DNA from: Spirochaetaceae bacterium
GTDB taxonomy: Bacteria; Spirochaetota; Spirochaetia; Treponematales; Breznakiellaceae
DNA: 21,442 bases
Direction: 5' to 3'
Assembly: GCA_031284645.1 (NCBI GenBank)
Contig: JAITXS010000019.1
Location: forward strand, 1-21,442
The first letter of the stretch is position 1. Each line of letters begins with the position of its first letter. The notes beneath the pieces were generated by a model. That model was not told where the DNA came from and ran no database searches. It was given only the letters and a program-made list of their open reading frames with translations. The position numbers and the translations under genes were made by a program. Shown in pieces: positions 8,933 through 17,280 of the stretch.

Positions 8933-10300
8933 ATGAATATGCGTAAACCGTTCTGTTTTTTATGTTGCTTGCTTTTTTCTTTATACGCTGTGGTATATGC
9001 TGCGGGGGATGCTTGGTATATTTCCAACGGCGCAGGAATGCTGCTCGAAAAAACATATAAAATAAGGGCATTAAACTCACAGTATGCTGTTTTTCTTCAA
9101 GATATAAAATACGAGGCTATCCCCAAGGGAATACGCAGCTATTATTCGGAACCGTGGAAAGTTGAATGCCGGATTTTATATGAAGAAAGCAAACGGATTC
9201 GAACACAGTGGATTTTTAAAGATACAGAACACCATGTTTTTTTTATTGCCGCGCTTGGAGAGGACGGCTCAGGTTTTCTGGAATGGTATGATGATAACGC
9301 TTATGTTGTGGAAGAACAGCGCCTTGCTCCGGATGGATCGGGCTTTATCATTGCATATACGTATAAAGACAGCTTTCTCCTTACAGCCGAAGCGCGTGCT
9401 ATAAAACCGGCCATAGAGATACAAGAATCACAACAAGAAGAAAAAATTCCCGAGACGGCGGTTCAGAATCCGGCTGTGGAGCAAGAGAGCCAAGATGAAA
9501 CGGAAGCTCAGATGATCGCGGACATTGCGGCGGAATTTGCCCTATCCGTTCAGGCTGAAATGACGGACGGAACCAATGTAGCGGACAGCTCTGAAAGTAC
9601 AAAGCAGGAAGGAGAGGAGAAGATCGGACAGAAACTAAAAGAGTCTGCTGCTGCCGTCGACTTTATAAAAAATCCGCAAGGCCCTGTTCCTATTCCGGAT
9701 TTCTATCCGGATATAGCTGCCAGGGAAGGCGGTCTTCTCTGGACCGACAGCTACCGCTATGCCCGTTCCCGCACCTTGCGCGCGGTGGAACGCGTTTACT
9801 ATGACGTTAGTATTGAACAAAAACTACAACGGCTTTCATTTCCCCGTTTTGTTTCAGGTTCAACGCTGGATACAGAATTTGTTAATCCCGGGGCCTCTTT
9901 TTCGTCGAATTTTTTAAGGGATATCAAAAACGCAGATATCGGGAAGCTTAGTTATACTTTGGATAATAAACAAAGGGTTATCACCGAAACCAGACGGGAC
10001 GCCGAAGGGAATCTTATCGGTGAGCTTACAAATACATGGAAAAATGATAGAATAGAAAAAGTTGTTTGGAAAGCACCGTATGATGAGCGCGTCATTGAGT
10101 TTGAGTACGACAACGGGGGGGAGCGTTCCGGAGAAAAAAATTACCGGAACGGAATTCTGGAAAGGACAGTAAAAAAGGAAGGGAACACGGAAATCGAAGA
10201 ACTCTATTTAGACAATACACCGGTGATCCGTGCGGTCTGGGAAAACGGGAAAAAAGTTTCGGAAGAAAGAATCGCTCCCCGTTTAAACCCGCGTCTTTAA
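8933..10300 (+). CDS. Secreted protein of unknown function next to the Lol genes
   Basis: I do not recognise a named family. Starting at 8933, the product is 455 residues. It begins with a short basic stretch (Met-Arg-Lys) and a hydrophobic core rich in Phe, Leu and Cys, ending in Val-Val-Tyr-Ala-Ala-Gly, a typical signal peptide I cleavage region. The middle (about 162-232) is a Gln/Glu-rich linker of low complexity. The C-terminal 115 residues hold short strand-like repeats with recurring Gly-Asn, Asn-Gly and Tyr-Asp turns (for example DAEGNLIGE, YRNGILER, WENGKKV), which resemble YD or MORN/YwqK-type repeats. A GTG at 8909 extends the frame, but starts at 8933 or 8939 place the signal peptide better. 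No Shine-Dalgarno is evident. It ends 38 bp before the LolC/E-like gene, so it may be an envelope protein made with that system. Confidence 0.6.
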   Translation: MNMRKPFCFLCCLLFSLYAVVYAAGDAWYISNGAGMLLEKTYKIRALNSQYAVFLQDIKYEAIPKGIRSYYSEPWKVECRILYEESKRIRTQWIFKDTEHHVFFIAALGEDGSGFLEWYDDNAYVVEEQRLAPDGSGFIIAYTYKDSFLLTAEARAIKPAIEIQESQQEEKIPETAVQNPAVEQESQDETEAQMIADIAAEFALSVQAEMTDGTNVADSSESTKQEGEEKIGQKLKESAAAVDFIKNPQGPVPIPDFYPDIAAREGGLLWTDSYRYARSRTLRAVERVYYDVSIEQKLQRLSFPRFVSGSTLDTEFVNPGASFSSNFLRDIKNADIGKLSYTLDNKQRVITETRRDAEGNLIGELTNTWKNDRIEKVVWKAPYDERVIEFEYDNGGERSGEKNYRNGILERTVKKEGNTEIEELYLDNTPVIRAVWENGKKVSEERIAPRLNPRL

Positions 10301-10338
10301 GAATGAGCGTGTATAAACTAAAATTATTGTAATTCCCA

Positions 10339-11724
10339 ATGCTCATAATGAAAAAAGAAAAAAAAATCAATATAAAATGGCTGGGTTTTGTCGCGTGCCG
10401 TTATACGTCAAAAAAAGCAAGCCGATCCTCGGCCTCCTCAATGCTGTGTATATTGGAAATTGCCGCCGGCGTGCTTGCCCTAACCGTGATTATCGCGGTG
10501 ATGAACGGATTACAGCTCGGGTACATCGAAAGTATTCTTGAAGTATCAAGTTACTATGTCAGGGTGGATGATTTTCCGCGTTCAAATTTAAACATGATAG
10601 AACGTATACAAGATATTGACGGCGTGCGTTCGGTGGTTCCGTTTAAAGAAATTGAGGGTATTGCAAGAGGGGACTTTAGTGTGCGGCAATCTCCGCTTGT
10701 TTTACGCGGACTACCCCCTTCAGCGTTTTCAACAGACAGCGGGATGAAAGAGCATCTTGAAATCATTGAAAGTGCTTTCTCTTCATGGGGATCTGCCGCA
10801 GGCGGTGAACAGGATTTACTGACACAACAAAACGAGATACTGCTGGGTTCCGAACTCGCACGGACTCTCGGCCTTGGTTTGGGAGACAGGATTGAATTTC
10901 TTTCCATGTCGGACTTGTTTTCAACAGAAGCATACACCGAAGACTCAGCTTTTATTATTACCGGTATTTTTAAATCCGGTTATTATGAATACGACTTGGG
11001 CTGGGGTTTTATCAATATTGACCGTGCCCGTGCTCTTTCGGACAGCAAAGACACGGTAACGCTTGGTATAAAAATTCAAAACCGCTATCAGGATTTAAAA
11101 ACGGCCGCCGCGATTGAAGCGCTGATCAATCAAGAGATACCGCGTGCATTACAAGAAGCTTCCGGCCTTACAGTAAGTTCCTGGCGTGACTATAACAAAG
11201 CGTTTTTTGGGGCACTGCGTACGGAAAAACTCATGATGTTTGTTTTAGTCGGATTAATTTTTATTGTGGTCGCGTTAAATATATTTCAAGGTCAGAGGAG
11301 AAGTGTTCTTGAGCGCAGCGAGGAAATCGGACTTTTACGTGCGATTGGCGCCGGTGATTTTCAAGTACGCTGCATATTTGCTTTTAACGGCCTTTTAATC
11401 GGCCTGATAGGAGCAAGCGCCGGCATGGCATTAGCGCTGCTCCTCTGTGCGCATATACAAGGTTTTTTTTCGTTGATTGAAAACCTTGTCGGATTCTTCC
11501 TCAATGTGCTGTATCACATACGATACGGAGATCTTGCCAACGATGCGAACTTTGCGATATTTAACCGGAAAATTTTTTATCTTGACAGCATTACGGCGCG
11601 GATTATGGTTTCCGATCTTGTTATTATTTATTTATTCGGTTTGCTTTCGGCTGTTTTTGCCGCATGGTTTGCGTCAAAGCGTATTGCCAAAATTAAACCT
11701 GCCGAGGTATTGAGATATGAGTGA
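10339..11724 (+). CDS. LolC/LolE-type ABC transporter permease
   Basis: A 461-residue inner-membrane permease of the FtsX/MacB type, sized and arranged like LolC and LolE, which pull outer-membrane lipoproteins off the inner membrane. It has one N-terminal membrane helix (about 28-56), a large extracytoplasmic domain (about 60-290), and three C-terminal helices (near 296-318, 350-375 and 425-450). The segment after helix 2, RSEEIGLLRAIGA, is the typical FtsX coupling region. The stop codon overlaps the LolD start by 8 bp, so the two are translated together. Only one permease is present, so it may act as a homodimer. The start could also be the ATG at 10348. Neither start has a clear Shine-Dalgarno. 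Confidence 0.85.
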   Translation: MLIMKKEKKINIKWLGFVACRYTSKKASRSSASSMLCILEIAAGVLALTVIIAVMNGLQLGYIESILEVSSYYVRVDDFPRSNLNMIERIQDIDGVRSVVPFKEIEGIARGDFSVRQSPLVLRGLPPSAFSTDSGMKEHLEIIESAFSSWGSAAGGEQDLLTQQNEILLGSELARTLGLGLGDRIEFLSMSDLFSTEAYTEDSAFIITGIFKSGYYEYDLGWGFINIDRARALSDSKDTVTLGIKIQNRYQDLKTAAAIEALINQEIPRALQEASGLTVSSWRDYNKAFFGALRTEKLMMFVLVGLIFIVVALNIFQGQRRSVLERSEEIGLLRAIGAGDFQVRCIFAFNGLLIGLIGASAGMALALLLCAHIQGFFSLIENLVGFFLNVLYHIRYGDLANDANFAIFNRKIFYLDSITARIMVSDLVIIYLFGLLSAVFAAWFASKRIAKIKPAEVLRYE

Positions 11725-12406
11725 TATAATTATTGATGTCAAAGATTTAGTAAAAAATTATAAATCCGGAACGGAAACACTCCGTATTTTGCGTTCTCTT
11801 AATTTTCAAATTGAGAGAGGCCGCTCGCTTTCGATTATGGGAAGCAGCGGCAGCGGGAAAAGCACCCTGTTAAATATTTTAGGCGGTCTTGATCGTTTTG
11901 ACGGGGGATCGTGTATGGTTGGGGGGAAAGATATCGGGCGTCTTTCCGAAAAAAACTTGAGCTTATACCGAAGAAACAATGTTGGTTTTATTTTTCAATT
12001 TCATTATCTTTTAAAAGATTTTACCGCACTGGAAAATGTCATGCTCCCCGCATATATCGCCGGAGAGAACAAAAAGACGGCGCTTGAAAAAGCGCGTATC
12101 CTTCTTGAGGAAGTCCGGCTCTCCGACAGGAGTTCCCATTATCCGGCGAAACTTTCAGGCGGAGAACGGCAGCGTGTGGCAGTAGCCCGCTCAATGATCA
12201 ACGATCCGGATATTATTTTAGCGGACGAACCCACCGGCAATCTCGATAGTGAGCACGGAGAAATGGTTGCCGACCTGCTTTTTAGCGGTGCGGAAAAACA
12301 CAACAAAACGCTGATTGTCGTAAGTCATGATGAAAAAATAGCCTCCCGTGCGAGGATACAGTACAGTTTAATAAACGGATGCCTTGAGCGAAGGGACGGT
12401 CAATGA
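11717..12406 (+). CDS. lolD: LolD-type ABC transporter ATPase
   Basis: A 229-residue ATPase with all ABC motifs: Walker A GSSGSGKST (42-50), Q-loop Gln94 (FIFQFHYLL), signature LSGGE (146-150), Walker B DIILADE (165-171) and the H-loop His204 (VSHD). The phrase FQFHYLLKDFTALENV is typical of the LolD/MacB group. It energises the permease encoded just upstream, with which it overlaps by 8 bp. GAGG about 8 bp before the ATG is a modest Shine-Dalgarno. The 3' end overlaps the histidinol-phosphatase start in an ATGA arrangement. Confidence 0.92.
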   Translation: MSDIIIDVKDLVKNYKSGTETLRILRSLNFQIERGRSLSIMGSSGSGKSTLLNILGGLDRFDGGSCMVGGKDIGRLSEKNLSLYRRNNVGFIFQFHYLLKDFTALENVMLPAYIAGENKKTALEKARILLEEVRLSDRSSHYPAKLSGGERQRVAVARSMINDPDIILADEPTGNLDSEHGEMVADLLFSGAEKHNKTLIVVSHDEKIASRARIQYSLINGCLERRDGQ

Positions 12407-13305
12407 TATATTCCTGTCTGCATACTCATACAGAGCTATGCGATGGCAGCGGGACAGTCGAAGATTACTGTAATGCCGCCTTTGAAAAAGGACTTGTTTC
12501 GATAGGTTTTAGCGCCCATGCTCCTCTTGCAAAAAAAATTAACATGCCAAGCGATTGGCATCTGGCGGATGAGAATGTCGAGTCATATTGCGCCTTAGTC
12601 CGAGCGGAAAAAGAAAAATGGTCGGGAAAACTCGCGGTTTATCTTGGACTTGAAGTTGACTATATAAAAAATTATGTGTCACCGGCGGATAGTGATTTTC
12701 AAAAGCTTGGCCTTGATTTTATCATAGCTTCCGTACACATTCTGCTTCCGGATCATTCACCGGTCAACTGGGCGGAAAAAATTGTGGGAGGAAAGAAACT
12801 CATCGGTGTTGACGGAAGTGAAGATGAGCTGCGCATACTTATAAAGTACGGCTGGAACGGTGACGGTTTTGCTCTTGCCGAATCATATTGGGAAGCCGTT
12901 ATAGAAATGTGCGGGCAGGGAAAATTTGACATACTCGGACATTGCGATCTTATTAAAAAATACAACGGCGGCAATAAATTTTTTTCAACAAAAGATTCCC
13001 GTTATATACAATATGTAAAAAAACTCGCATCTCTTCTTGCGGACTTGAATATCGTTGTTGAGCTAAACACCGGCGGGTTGAACAGGGGAAAAATAAACGA
13101 ATGTTATCCCTCGCTTGATATTTTAAAAATATTCCGTAAGAAAAATATTCCGGTAACTATTAACGCAGACGCCCATATACCCGCTCATCTTAACGGTCAT
13201 TACGAGACAGCCCGAACGGTTTTGCTTGAGGCAGGATACACGGATACTATGCTCTTTAAGGGAAGAGAGAACGGGGAGCCTCTTTGGGAAAAAACTCCCC
13301 TCTAA
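12403..13305 (+). CDS. hisK: Histidinol-phosphatase of the PHP family
   Basis: A 300-residue PHP-domain phosphatase that would remove phosphate from L-histidinol phosphate in histidine synthesis. Metal-ligand positions expected for the family are present: His7 and His9 (HTHTE), His39 (GFSAHAP), Glu84 (LGLEVDY), His112 (SVHIL), His180 (LGHCDLI), and Asp256 with His258 (NADAH). Length fits HisJ/HisK. The ATG overlaps the LolD stop codon, so it is the last gene of that transcript. Its pairing with lipoprotein-export genes is probably positional only. Some PHP proteins of this size act on other phosphates, so substrate is inferred from the family. A long hairpin lies shortly after the stop. Confidence 0.85.
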   Translation: MIYSCLHTHTELCDGSGTVEDYCNAAFEKGLVSIGFSAHAPLAKKINMPSDWHLADENVESYCALVRAEKEKWSGKLAVYLGLEVDYIKNYVSPADSDFQKLGLDFIIASVHILLPDHSPVNWAEKIVGGKKLIGVDGSEDELRILIKYGWNGDGFALAESYWEAVIEMCGQGKFDILGHCDLIKKYNGGNKFFSTKDSRYIQYVKKLASLLADLNIVVELNTGGLNRGKINECYPSLDILKIFRKKNIPVTINADAHIPAHLNGHYETARTVLLEAGYTDTMLFKGRENGEPLWEKTPL

Positions 13306-13326
13306 AAAAGAATGTCAGGGGTTATC

Positions 13327-13381
13327 GGGTACAGGAGTTGGGTAGGGTATAGCTGCCCTATTACCCCAACTCCTACTACCC
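13327..13381. terminator. Long imperfect hairpin between convergent genes
   Basis: GGGTA (13327-13331) pairs with TACCC (13377-13381), AGGAGTTGGG (13333-13342) pairs with CCCAACTCCT (13365-13374), and TAGGG (13343-13347) pairs with CCCTA (13356-13360). This gives 20 base pairs, with small internal loops and an 8-base apical loop. It sits between the ends of the histidinol-phosphatase and CopZ genes, which fits a two-way terminator. No T-run follows on either strand, so it could be a dispersed repeat instead. A second ATACCCTAC at 13382-13390 could pair with GTAGGGTAT at 13342-13350 as an alternative fold. Confidence 0.55.
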
Positions 13382-13386
13382 ATACC

Positions 13387-13596
13387 CTACTGCACTACAG
13401 TATACCCTGCTTCGGTAACAGCGGCCTCGATCTTTGCAAGCGGAGTTTTATCCGGTTCATACATAAAGGATGCGGTTTTTCCTTTCAGGTCAACCTTAAC
13501 TTTCTTTACGCTTTCCAGTGAACTAATCGCATGAGCAACTGCCTTTACACAATGTTCACAAGACATACCTTCAACACCTAATACAGCCTTTTCCAT
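13387..13596 (-). CDS. copZ: CopZ-like copper chaperone (HMA domain)
   Basis: A 69-residue stand-alone heavy-metal-associated domain with the motif GMSCEHC, putting the metal-binding cysteines at 13 and 16. This is the size of CopZ, which carries Cu+ in the cytoplasm to a Cu-ATPase. An AGGAGG (13603-13608 on the minus strand) sits 6 bp before the ATG, a near-perfect Shine-Dalgarno. It is the last gene of the minus-strand copper cluster, 14 bp after the lipoprotein gene. Metal identity is inferred from the CopA gene upstream. Confidence 0.9.
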   Translation of the reverse strand: MEKAVLGVEGMSCEHCVKAVAHAISSLESVKKVKVDLKGKTASFMYEPDKTPLAKIEAAVTEAGYTVVQ

Positions 13597-13610
13597 AATA
13601 AACCTCCTGT

Positions 13611-14297
13611 CTACCGTAAATTAAACGGTTTTAATATTTTATCGACTTCTATTGCTTTGCCGTTTTCGTCATCAACAATCACTTGTGCAAAAAGCCAGCC
13701 GTTGATTTTTTCCGGATTTACACCCGCCGCTATGAACGGCGCAGGATTAAGAACAAAAACTATGTCTTTGTCATTGGTGTTCATATCCTTGGCCCATTCA
13801 AATAAATTACCATCACCCAAATTAACGCCGTAATGATCCAATGCGCCGTGATACCCGACGGCCTCCCGGTTTTCTTTAACAATCTGTTCGTATGATGTAA
13901 TCGGACTTACCGTGCCTGAATATTTAAACGGTTTATCACCCAGTTTTCTTCCCACCATAAGCATACCATCGTAATACGCGATATGCTCCGGTAATTTTTC
14001 GGGATCCAGTCCGGCGGCGATAAACGGAGCCGCATCAAACTCAATCATTACATCATGGAGAGGGCTTTCTGTATAGTCCCTGCTCCAGATGAAACGCGCA
14101 CTTTTATCCGGCGCAGCCAATGACCAGCCGCCGTTTTTTGGATCGGCCGAGACAGACTGCGGTGCCTGTTGTAGAACTTTATCGAAGGAATCAACCGAAT
14201 CCTTTCCGACTACATCGAATTTTTCACACGAAGCCATTACAAAGGCTGCTGCGAAAATACCGGCAATTACTATACAGGTAATTTTTTTATTTGTCAT
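13611..14297 (-). CDS. Putative lipoprotein with an internal duplication
   Basis: A 228-residue protein of a family I cannot name. The N-terminus is basic, then hydrophobic, then Val-Met-Ala-Ser-Cys (20-24), a loose lipobox that would anchor it by Cys24. Residues 69-102 and 166-199 are related copies: both begin F-x-W-[SA]-[RK]-D and end in APFIAAG-x-x-PEK. The mature part has no cysteine, and its Met, His and Asp residues could bind copper, but no clear site is seen. An AAGGAG 6 bp before the ATG supports the start. It lies between copA and copZ, so a role in copper handling at the cell envelope is inferred from context only. Confidence 0.7.
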   Translation of the reverse strand: MTNKKITCIVIAGIFAAAFVMASCEKFDVVGKDSVDSFDKVLQQAPQSVSADPKNGGWSLAAPDKSARFIWSRDYTESPLHDVMIEFDAAPFIAAGLDPEKLPEHIAYYDGMLMVGRKLGDKPFKYSGTVSPITSYEQIVKENREAVGYHGALDHYGVNLGDGNLFEWAKDMNTNDKDIVFVLNPAPFIAAGVNPEKINGWLFAQVIVDDENGKAIEVDKILKPFNLR

Positions 14298-14317
14298 TAT
14301 ATACTCCTTAATAATTA

Positions 14318-16615
14318 TTATTGTGATGCCTTGAAGCGTTTAAGCCTAAGGGCATTCGTTAAAACCGAAACCGACGACAAGCTCATGGCGGCGGCGGCGA
14401 AAATCGGATTAAGCAGGGGGCCGCCGAAAATATGGAGAACACCGGCTGCTATCGGAATACCCACCGTGTTATAGCCAAAAGCCCAAAAGAGATTTTGCTT
14501 GATGTTGCGTATTGTTTGTTTACTTAACGATATGGCCGTAGGAACATCCATAAGATCGCTTCGCATTAAAACAATATCGGCACTTTCCATTGCCACGTCG
14601 GTACCGCTTCCTATTGCTATACCGATGTCAGCTTGTGCGAGCGCCGGGGCATCGTTGATACCATCCCCTACCATCGCAACCTTACGGCCTTCGGCTTGCA
14701 GCTTTTTAACTTCGTTGGATTTATCCTGTGGTAATACTTCGGAAAGCACCCGATCTATGCCGACTTGTTTTGCGATTGCGGCGGCAGTCTTTGCGTTATC
14801 ACCGGTTATCATTGCCACTTCAATACCCATCTTGTGCAGCTTTTCAATGGCGGACTTGCTGCTCTTCTTTACCACATCGGCAACAGCGATGATACCGGCA
14901 AGCTTAAATCCTGATTTTTCGTCAAGAGCTATATACATTGGGGTTTTGCCTTCTCCCGCAAGTTTATCCGATGCGCTTTCCAGTTCGGCAAGTGATATAG
15001 AACGTTCGTTCATCAAGCTCCGATTGCCCGCTAAAATTTTTATACCGTTTATTTCCGCTTCGATGCCGCGTCCGGTAAGTGACTCAAAATTGTTTACACT
15101 AAAGAATTCAAGATTTTTCTCCTGCGCTCTGGCAACAATGGCCTGTCCCAGCGGATGTTCCGAGCCTTTTTCCGCACTGGCGCTAATCTGCAAAAGGTAA
15201 TCACGGTCGATTCCCGTTGTAATAATATCGGTAACTTTTGGCTTGCCTTCGGTAAGCGTGCCGGTTTTATCAAAAACAATGGTGTTGATTTTGTGCACAC
15301 TTTCAAGTGCCTCACCGCCTTTTATCAAAATACCGTTTTCAGCACCCTTACCGGTGGCCACCATTATTGCCGTTGGCGTCGCAAGCCCCAAGGCGCACGG
15401 ACAGGCAATAACAAGCACGGAAATAAAAATCGTAACGGCAAACTTGAACGGAAAATAAGTCGGAGGAAGCAGCGCGGGATTGGCAAGCGCCGCAAAATAC
15501 CAAACAACACCGGCAACAAGGGCAATCAAACATACTACCGGAACAAAATAACCGGAAACAATATCCGCCAATTGTGCAATGGGTGCCTTTGATCCTTGCG
15601 CATCCTCGACAAGTTTTATTATCTGAGCAAGAGCAGTTTCACTGCCGACTTTTTCAGCCTTAAACTGAATAAGACCGTTTGCGTTGATCGTTGCCGCGAA
15701 TACTTTGTCGCCTGATTTTTTATCAACCGGCATACTTTCACCGGTAAGCATCGATTCATCAATCGTTGTGTGCCCTTCTACAATCGTGCCGTCCACCGGA
15801 ATTTTTCCGCCCGGTTTTACTACGATAATATCACCGCGTAAAACTTCATCAATCGGGATTTCTTTCTCTTCACCGTTTACTATAACAAGCGCTGTCTTTG
15901 GCGCCAGACCCATGAGTTTTTTTATCGCCTCGCTGGTACGGCCCTTTGAAACAGCCTCAAGACTTTTACCAAGCAATATAAGCGCGATAATAACACCGGC
16001 TGTTTCAAAGTACAATGATTCAACTGCGTTAAAATCTCCCCGTGCAATCTGCAGAACATTGTAAAGGCTGTAGAGAAGCGCCGCGCTTGTACCAACCGCA
16101 ATCAGGCTGTCCATATTCGGACTGCGGTTTATCAATGCCTTAAAGCCGACAGTATAAAAACGGTATCCCACGCCGATAATCGGAATAACAAGGGCAAGCT
16201 CGATAAAAGCGTAAACCAGGGGGAAATTCATCGGGGCAAGAACGCGGGGAAATGGCAGAGCGACAATTTTAATCATCGGCACCATTGCGATATACAACAA
16301 AGGTAAAGCAAGAGAGGCGGCAATAATAAACTTAATCCACTGTATTTTTATTTCCCGTTCCTTGCGTTTTTTGTGTTCGTCAAGAGCCTTGTCTCCGGAA
16401 AGATCAAGCGCCTTGTAACCGGCCTTTTCGATACATTTTTTTATATCGCCGACACGCAGGACAGCGGTATCAAAGGTAACGCTGGCCTTTTCCGTTGCAA
16501 GATTAACACTGACTTTTTCAATGCCCGAAAGTTTAGCGATCGCTTTTTCAACACGAGCTGAACAAGCGGCGCAGGTCATACCGCCTACCGGTATTGCGAT
16601 TGTTGCTGCCTGCAT
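14318..16615 (-). CDS. copA: Cu+-exporting P1B-type ATPase
   Basis: A 765-residue P-type ATPase with one N-terminal HMA domain (GMTCAAC, Cys15 and Cys18) and eight expected membrane helices. Key motifs are TGES (291-294), CPC (405-407) in helix 6, the phosphorylated Asp449 in DKTGT, SEHPLG with His487, and GDGIND (650-655). FGYN in helix 7 and MSLSS in helix 8 match the Cu+-transporting (P1B-1) group. It moves Cu+ out of the cytoplasm. I chose the ATG at 16615 because GGAGGT lies 6 bp upstream, with the DUF2318 stop codon between the two. An in-frame ATG at 16639 overlaps the upstream gene and lacks this spacing. The protein looks intact. Confidence 0.95.
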   Translation of the reverse strand: MQAATIAIPVGGMTCAACSARVEKAIAKLSGIEKVSVNLATEKASVTFDTAVLRVGDIKKCIEKAGYKALDLSGDKALDEHKKRKEREIKIQWIKFIIAASLALPLLYIAMVPMIKIVALPFPRVLAPMNFPLVYAFIELALVIPIIGVGYRFYTVGFKALINRSPNMDSLIAVGTSAALLYSLYNVLQIARGDFNAVESLYFETAGVIIALILLGKSLEAVSKGRTSEAIKKLMGLAPKTALVIVNGEEKEIPIDEVLRGDIIVVKPGGKIPVDGTIVEGHTTIDESMLTGESMPVDKKSGDKVFAATINANGLIQFKAEKVGSETALAQIIKLVEDAQGSKAPIAQLADIVSGYFVPVVCLIALVAGVVWYFAALANPALLPPTYFPFKFAVTIFISVLVIACPCALGLATPTAIMVATGKGAENGILIKGGEALESVHKINTIVFDKTGTLTEGKPKVTDIITTGIDRDYLLQISASAEKGSEHPLGQAIVARAQEKNLEFFSVNNFESLTGRGIEAEINGIKILAGNRSLMNERSISLAELESASDKLAGEGKTPMYIALDEKSGFKLAGIIAVADVVKKSSKSAIEKLHKMGIEVAMITGDNAKTAAAIAKQVGIDRVLSEVLPQDKSNEVKKLQAEGRKVAMVGDGINDAPALAQADIGIAIGSGTDVAMESADIVLMRSDLMDVPTAISLSKQTIRNIKQNLFWAFGYNTVGIPIAAGVLHIFGGPLLNPIFAAAAMSLSSVSVLTNALRLKRFKASQ

Positions 16616-16616
16616 T

Positions 16617-17111
16617 TTACGACCTCCCCCAGCGGGCAAATATGCCTTTTGCTTTTGTCAAAAATTCTTTACTGATAGTAATAGTGTCTGCACTCACTGT
16701 TTTGTTTGCAGGAAAAATCGGTACAGGGTTACACCCGCCGGATTTGACCTCAACCTGATTCATTCTAAAACGGTTGCCGCAGTTCTGACAGACAAGCACC
16801 GTGCCATCCTGCTTGTAAAAACCACGCCCCGATCCATAGCAGACTTGGCAGGTGTTAAATGCCGTTCGGATACTGCCGTCCGCTGCTTTAACGGCTATCA
16901 CTTCAAGACGTGTGCCGTCAATATCCACGGGGTAGAACGTTGCGTTAGATGTAATCTCCGCAATCGGGATAACAAGGTCTTTGTCCGTAGTCACAGGCTT
17001 TACCACATTAAGAGCCGCTTTTGTGCCGCCGCCTGACTGTGAAAAAACCGGCGCACAGAATACGAAAGCCGCCGTTAAAACCGCCGCAATATTCTTTTTT
17101 GATATTATCAT
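16617..17111 (-). CDS. Secreted DUF2318-type protein with CxxC pairs
   Basis: A 164-residue exported protein with a signal peptide (about 1-25). The mature part has TCQVCYGSGRGFYKQ (Cys88, Cys91), VCQNCGNRF (Cys108, Cys111) and GGCNPVP (Cys127), the pattern of the C-terminal DUF2318 domain. Other members are found near iron and copper transport genes, and the cysteines may bind a metal or form disulfides. Its role is not established. AAGGAG 6 bp before the ATG supports the start. The stop is 1 bp from the copA ATG, so the two are tightly coupled. A function in passing copper or electrons outside the membrane is inferred from its neighbours. Confidence 0.85.
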   Translation of the reverse strand: MIISKKNIAAVLTAAFVFCAPVFSQSGGGTKAALNVVKPVTTDKDLVIPIAEITSNATFYPVDIDGTRLEVIAVKAADGSIRTAFNTCQVCYGSGRGFYKQDGTVLVCQNCGNRFRMNQVEVKSGGCNPVPIFPANKTVSADTITISKEFLTKAKGIFARWGRS

Positions 17112-17132
17112 AAAAATCTCCTTCTATAAATC

Positions 17133-17150
17133 ATGCGGTTTTTACCGCAT
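17133..17150 (-). repeat. Small perfect hairpin between two operon genes
   Basis: ATGCGGT (17133-17139) and ACCGCAT (17144-17150) form a 7-bp perfect stem with a 4-base loop. It sits in the gap between the 36-residue peptide gene and the Shine-Dalgarno of the DUF2318 gene. In the direction of transcription it is not followed by a T-run, so it is more likely a transcript-stability or processing element than a terminator. Such a short palindrome could also be chance. Confidence 0.45.
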
Positions 17151-17151
17151 A

Positions 17152-17262
17152 TCATTTTTTTTCATCACCGGAATCCTTCTTTTTTTTGTTCATCAGCAAT
17201 AAAGCGATAGCAATAATAGCAAGCGGCATTATACAATGCCAATGGCTTAACAAAAAATCCAT
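17152..17262 (-). CDS. 36-residue membrane peptide with a His/Cys/Met cluster
   Basis: A short open frame of 36 codons. It begins Met-Asp-Phe-Leu-Leu-Ser, then His-Trp-His-Cys-Ile-Met (residues 7-12), a hydrophobic helix of about 12 residues (13-24), and a Lys-rich, acidic tail (25-36). The likely orientation is N-terminus outside and Lys tail inside. AAGGAGGG (17266-17273, minus strand) sits close upstream of the ATG, which strongly supports translation. It lies 18 bp after one operon gene and 40 bp before the next. The residues His7, His9, Cys10 and Met12 could bind copper. Function is inferred from location; I recall no firm family name. Confidence 0.75.
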   Translation of the reverse strand: MDFLLSHWHCIMPLAIIAIALLLMNKKKKDSGDEKK

Positions 17263-17280
17263 AAACCCTCCTTTTGTACT

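Noticed and set aside
13270..13312. GGGGAG and CTCCCC near the end of the histidinol-phosphatase gene as a terminator
   Set aside because: The loop is 16 or more bases long and there is no T-run downstream on the plus strand.
16617..16639. Earlier copA start at 16639
   Set aside because: It overlaps the DUF2318 gene, and the strong Shine-Dalgarno is spaced for the ATG at 16615.
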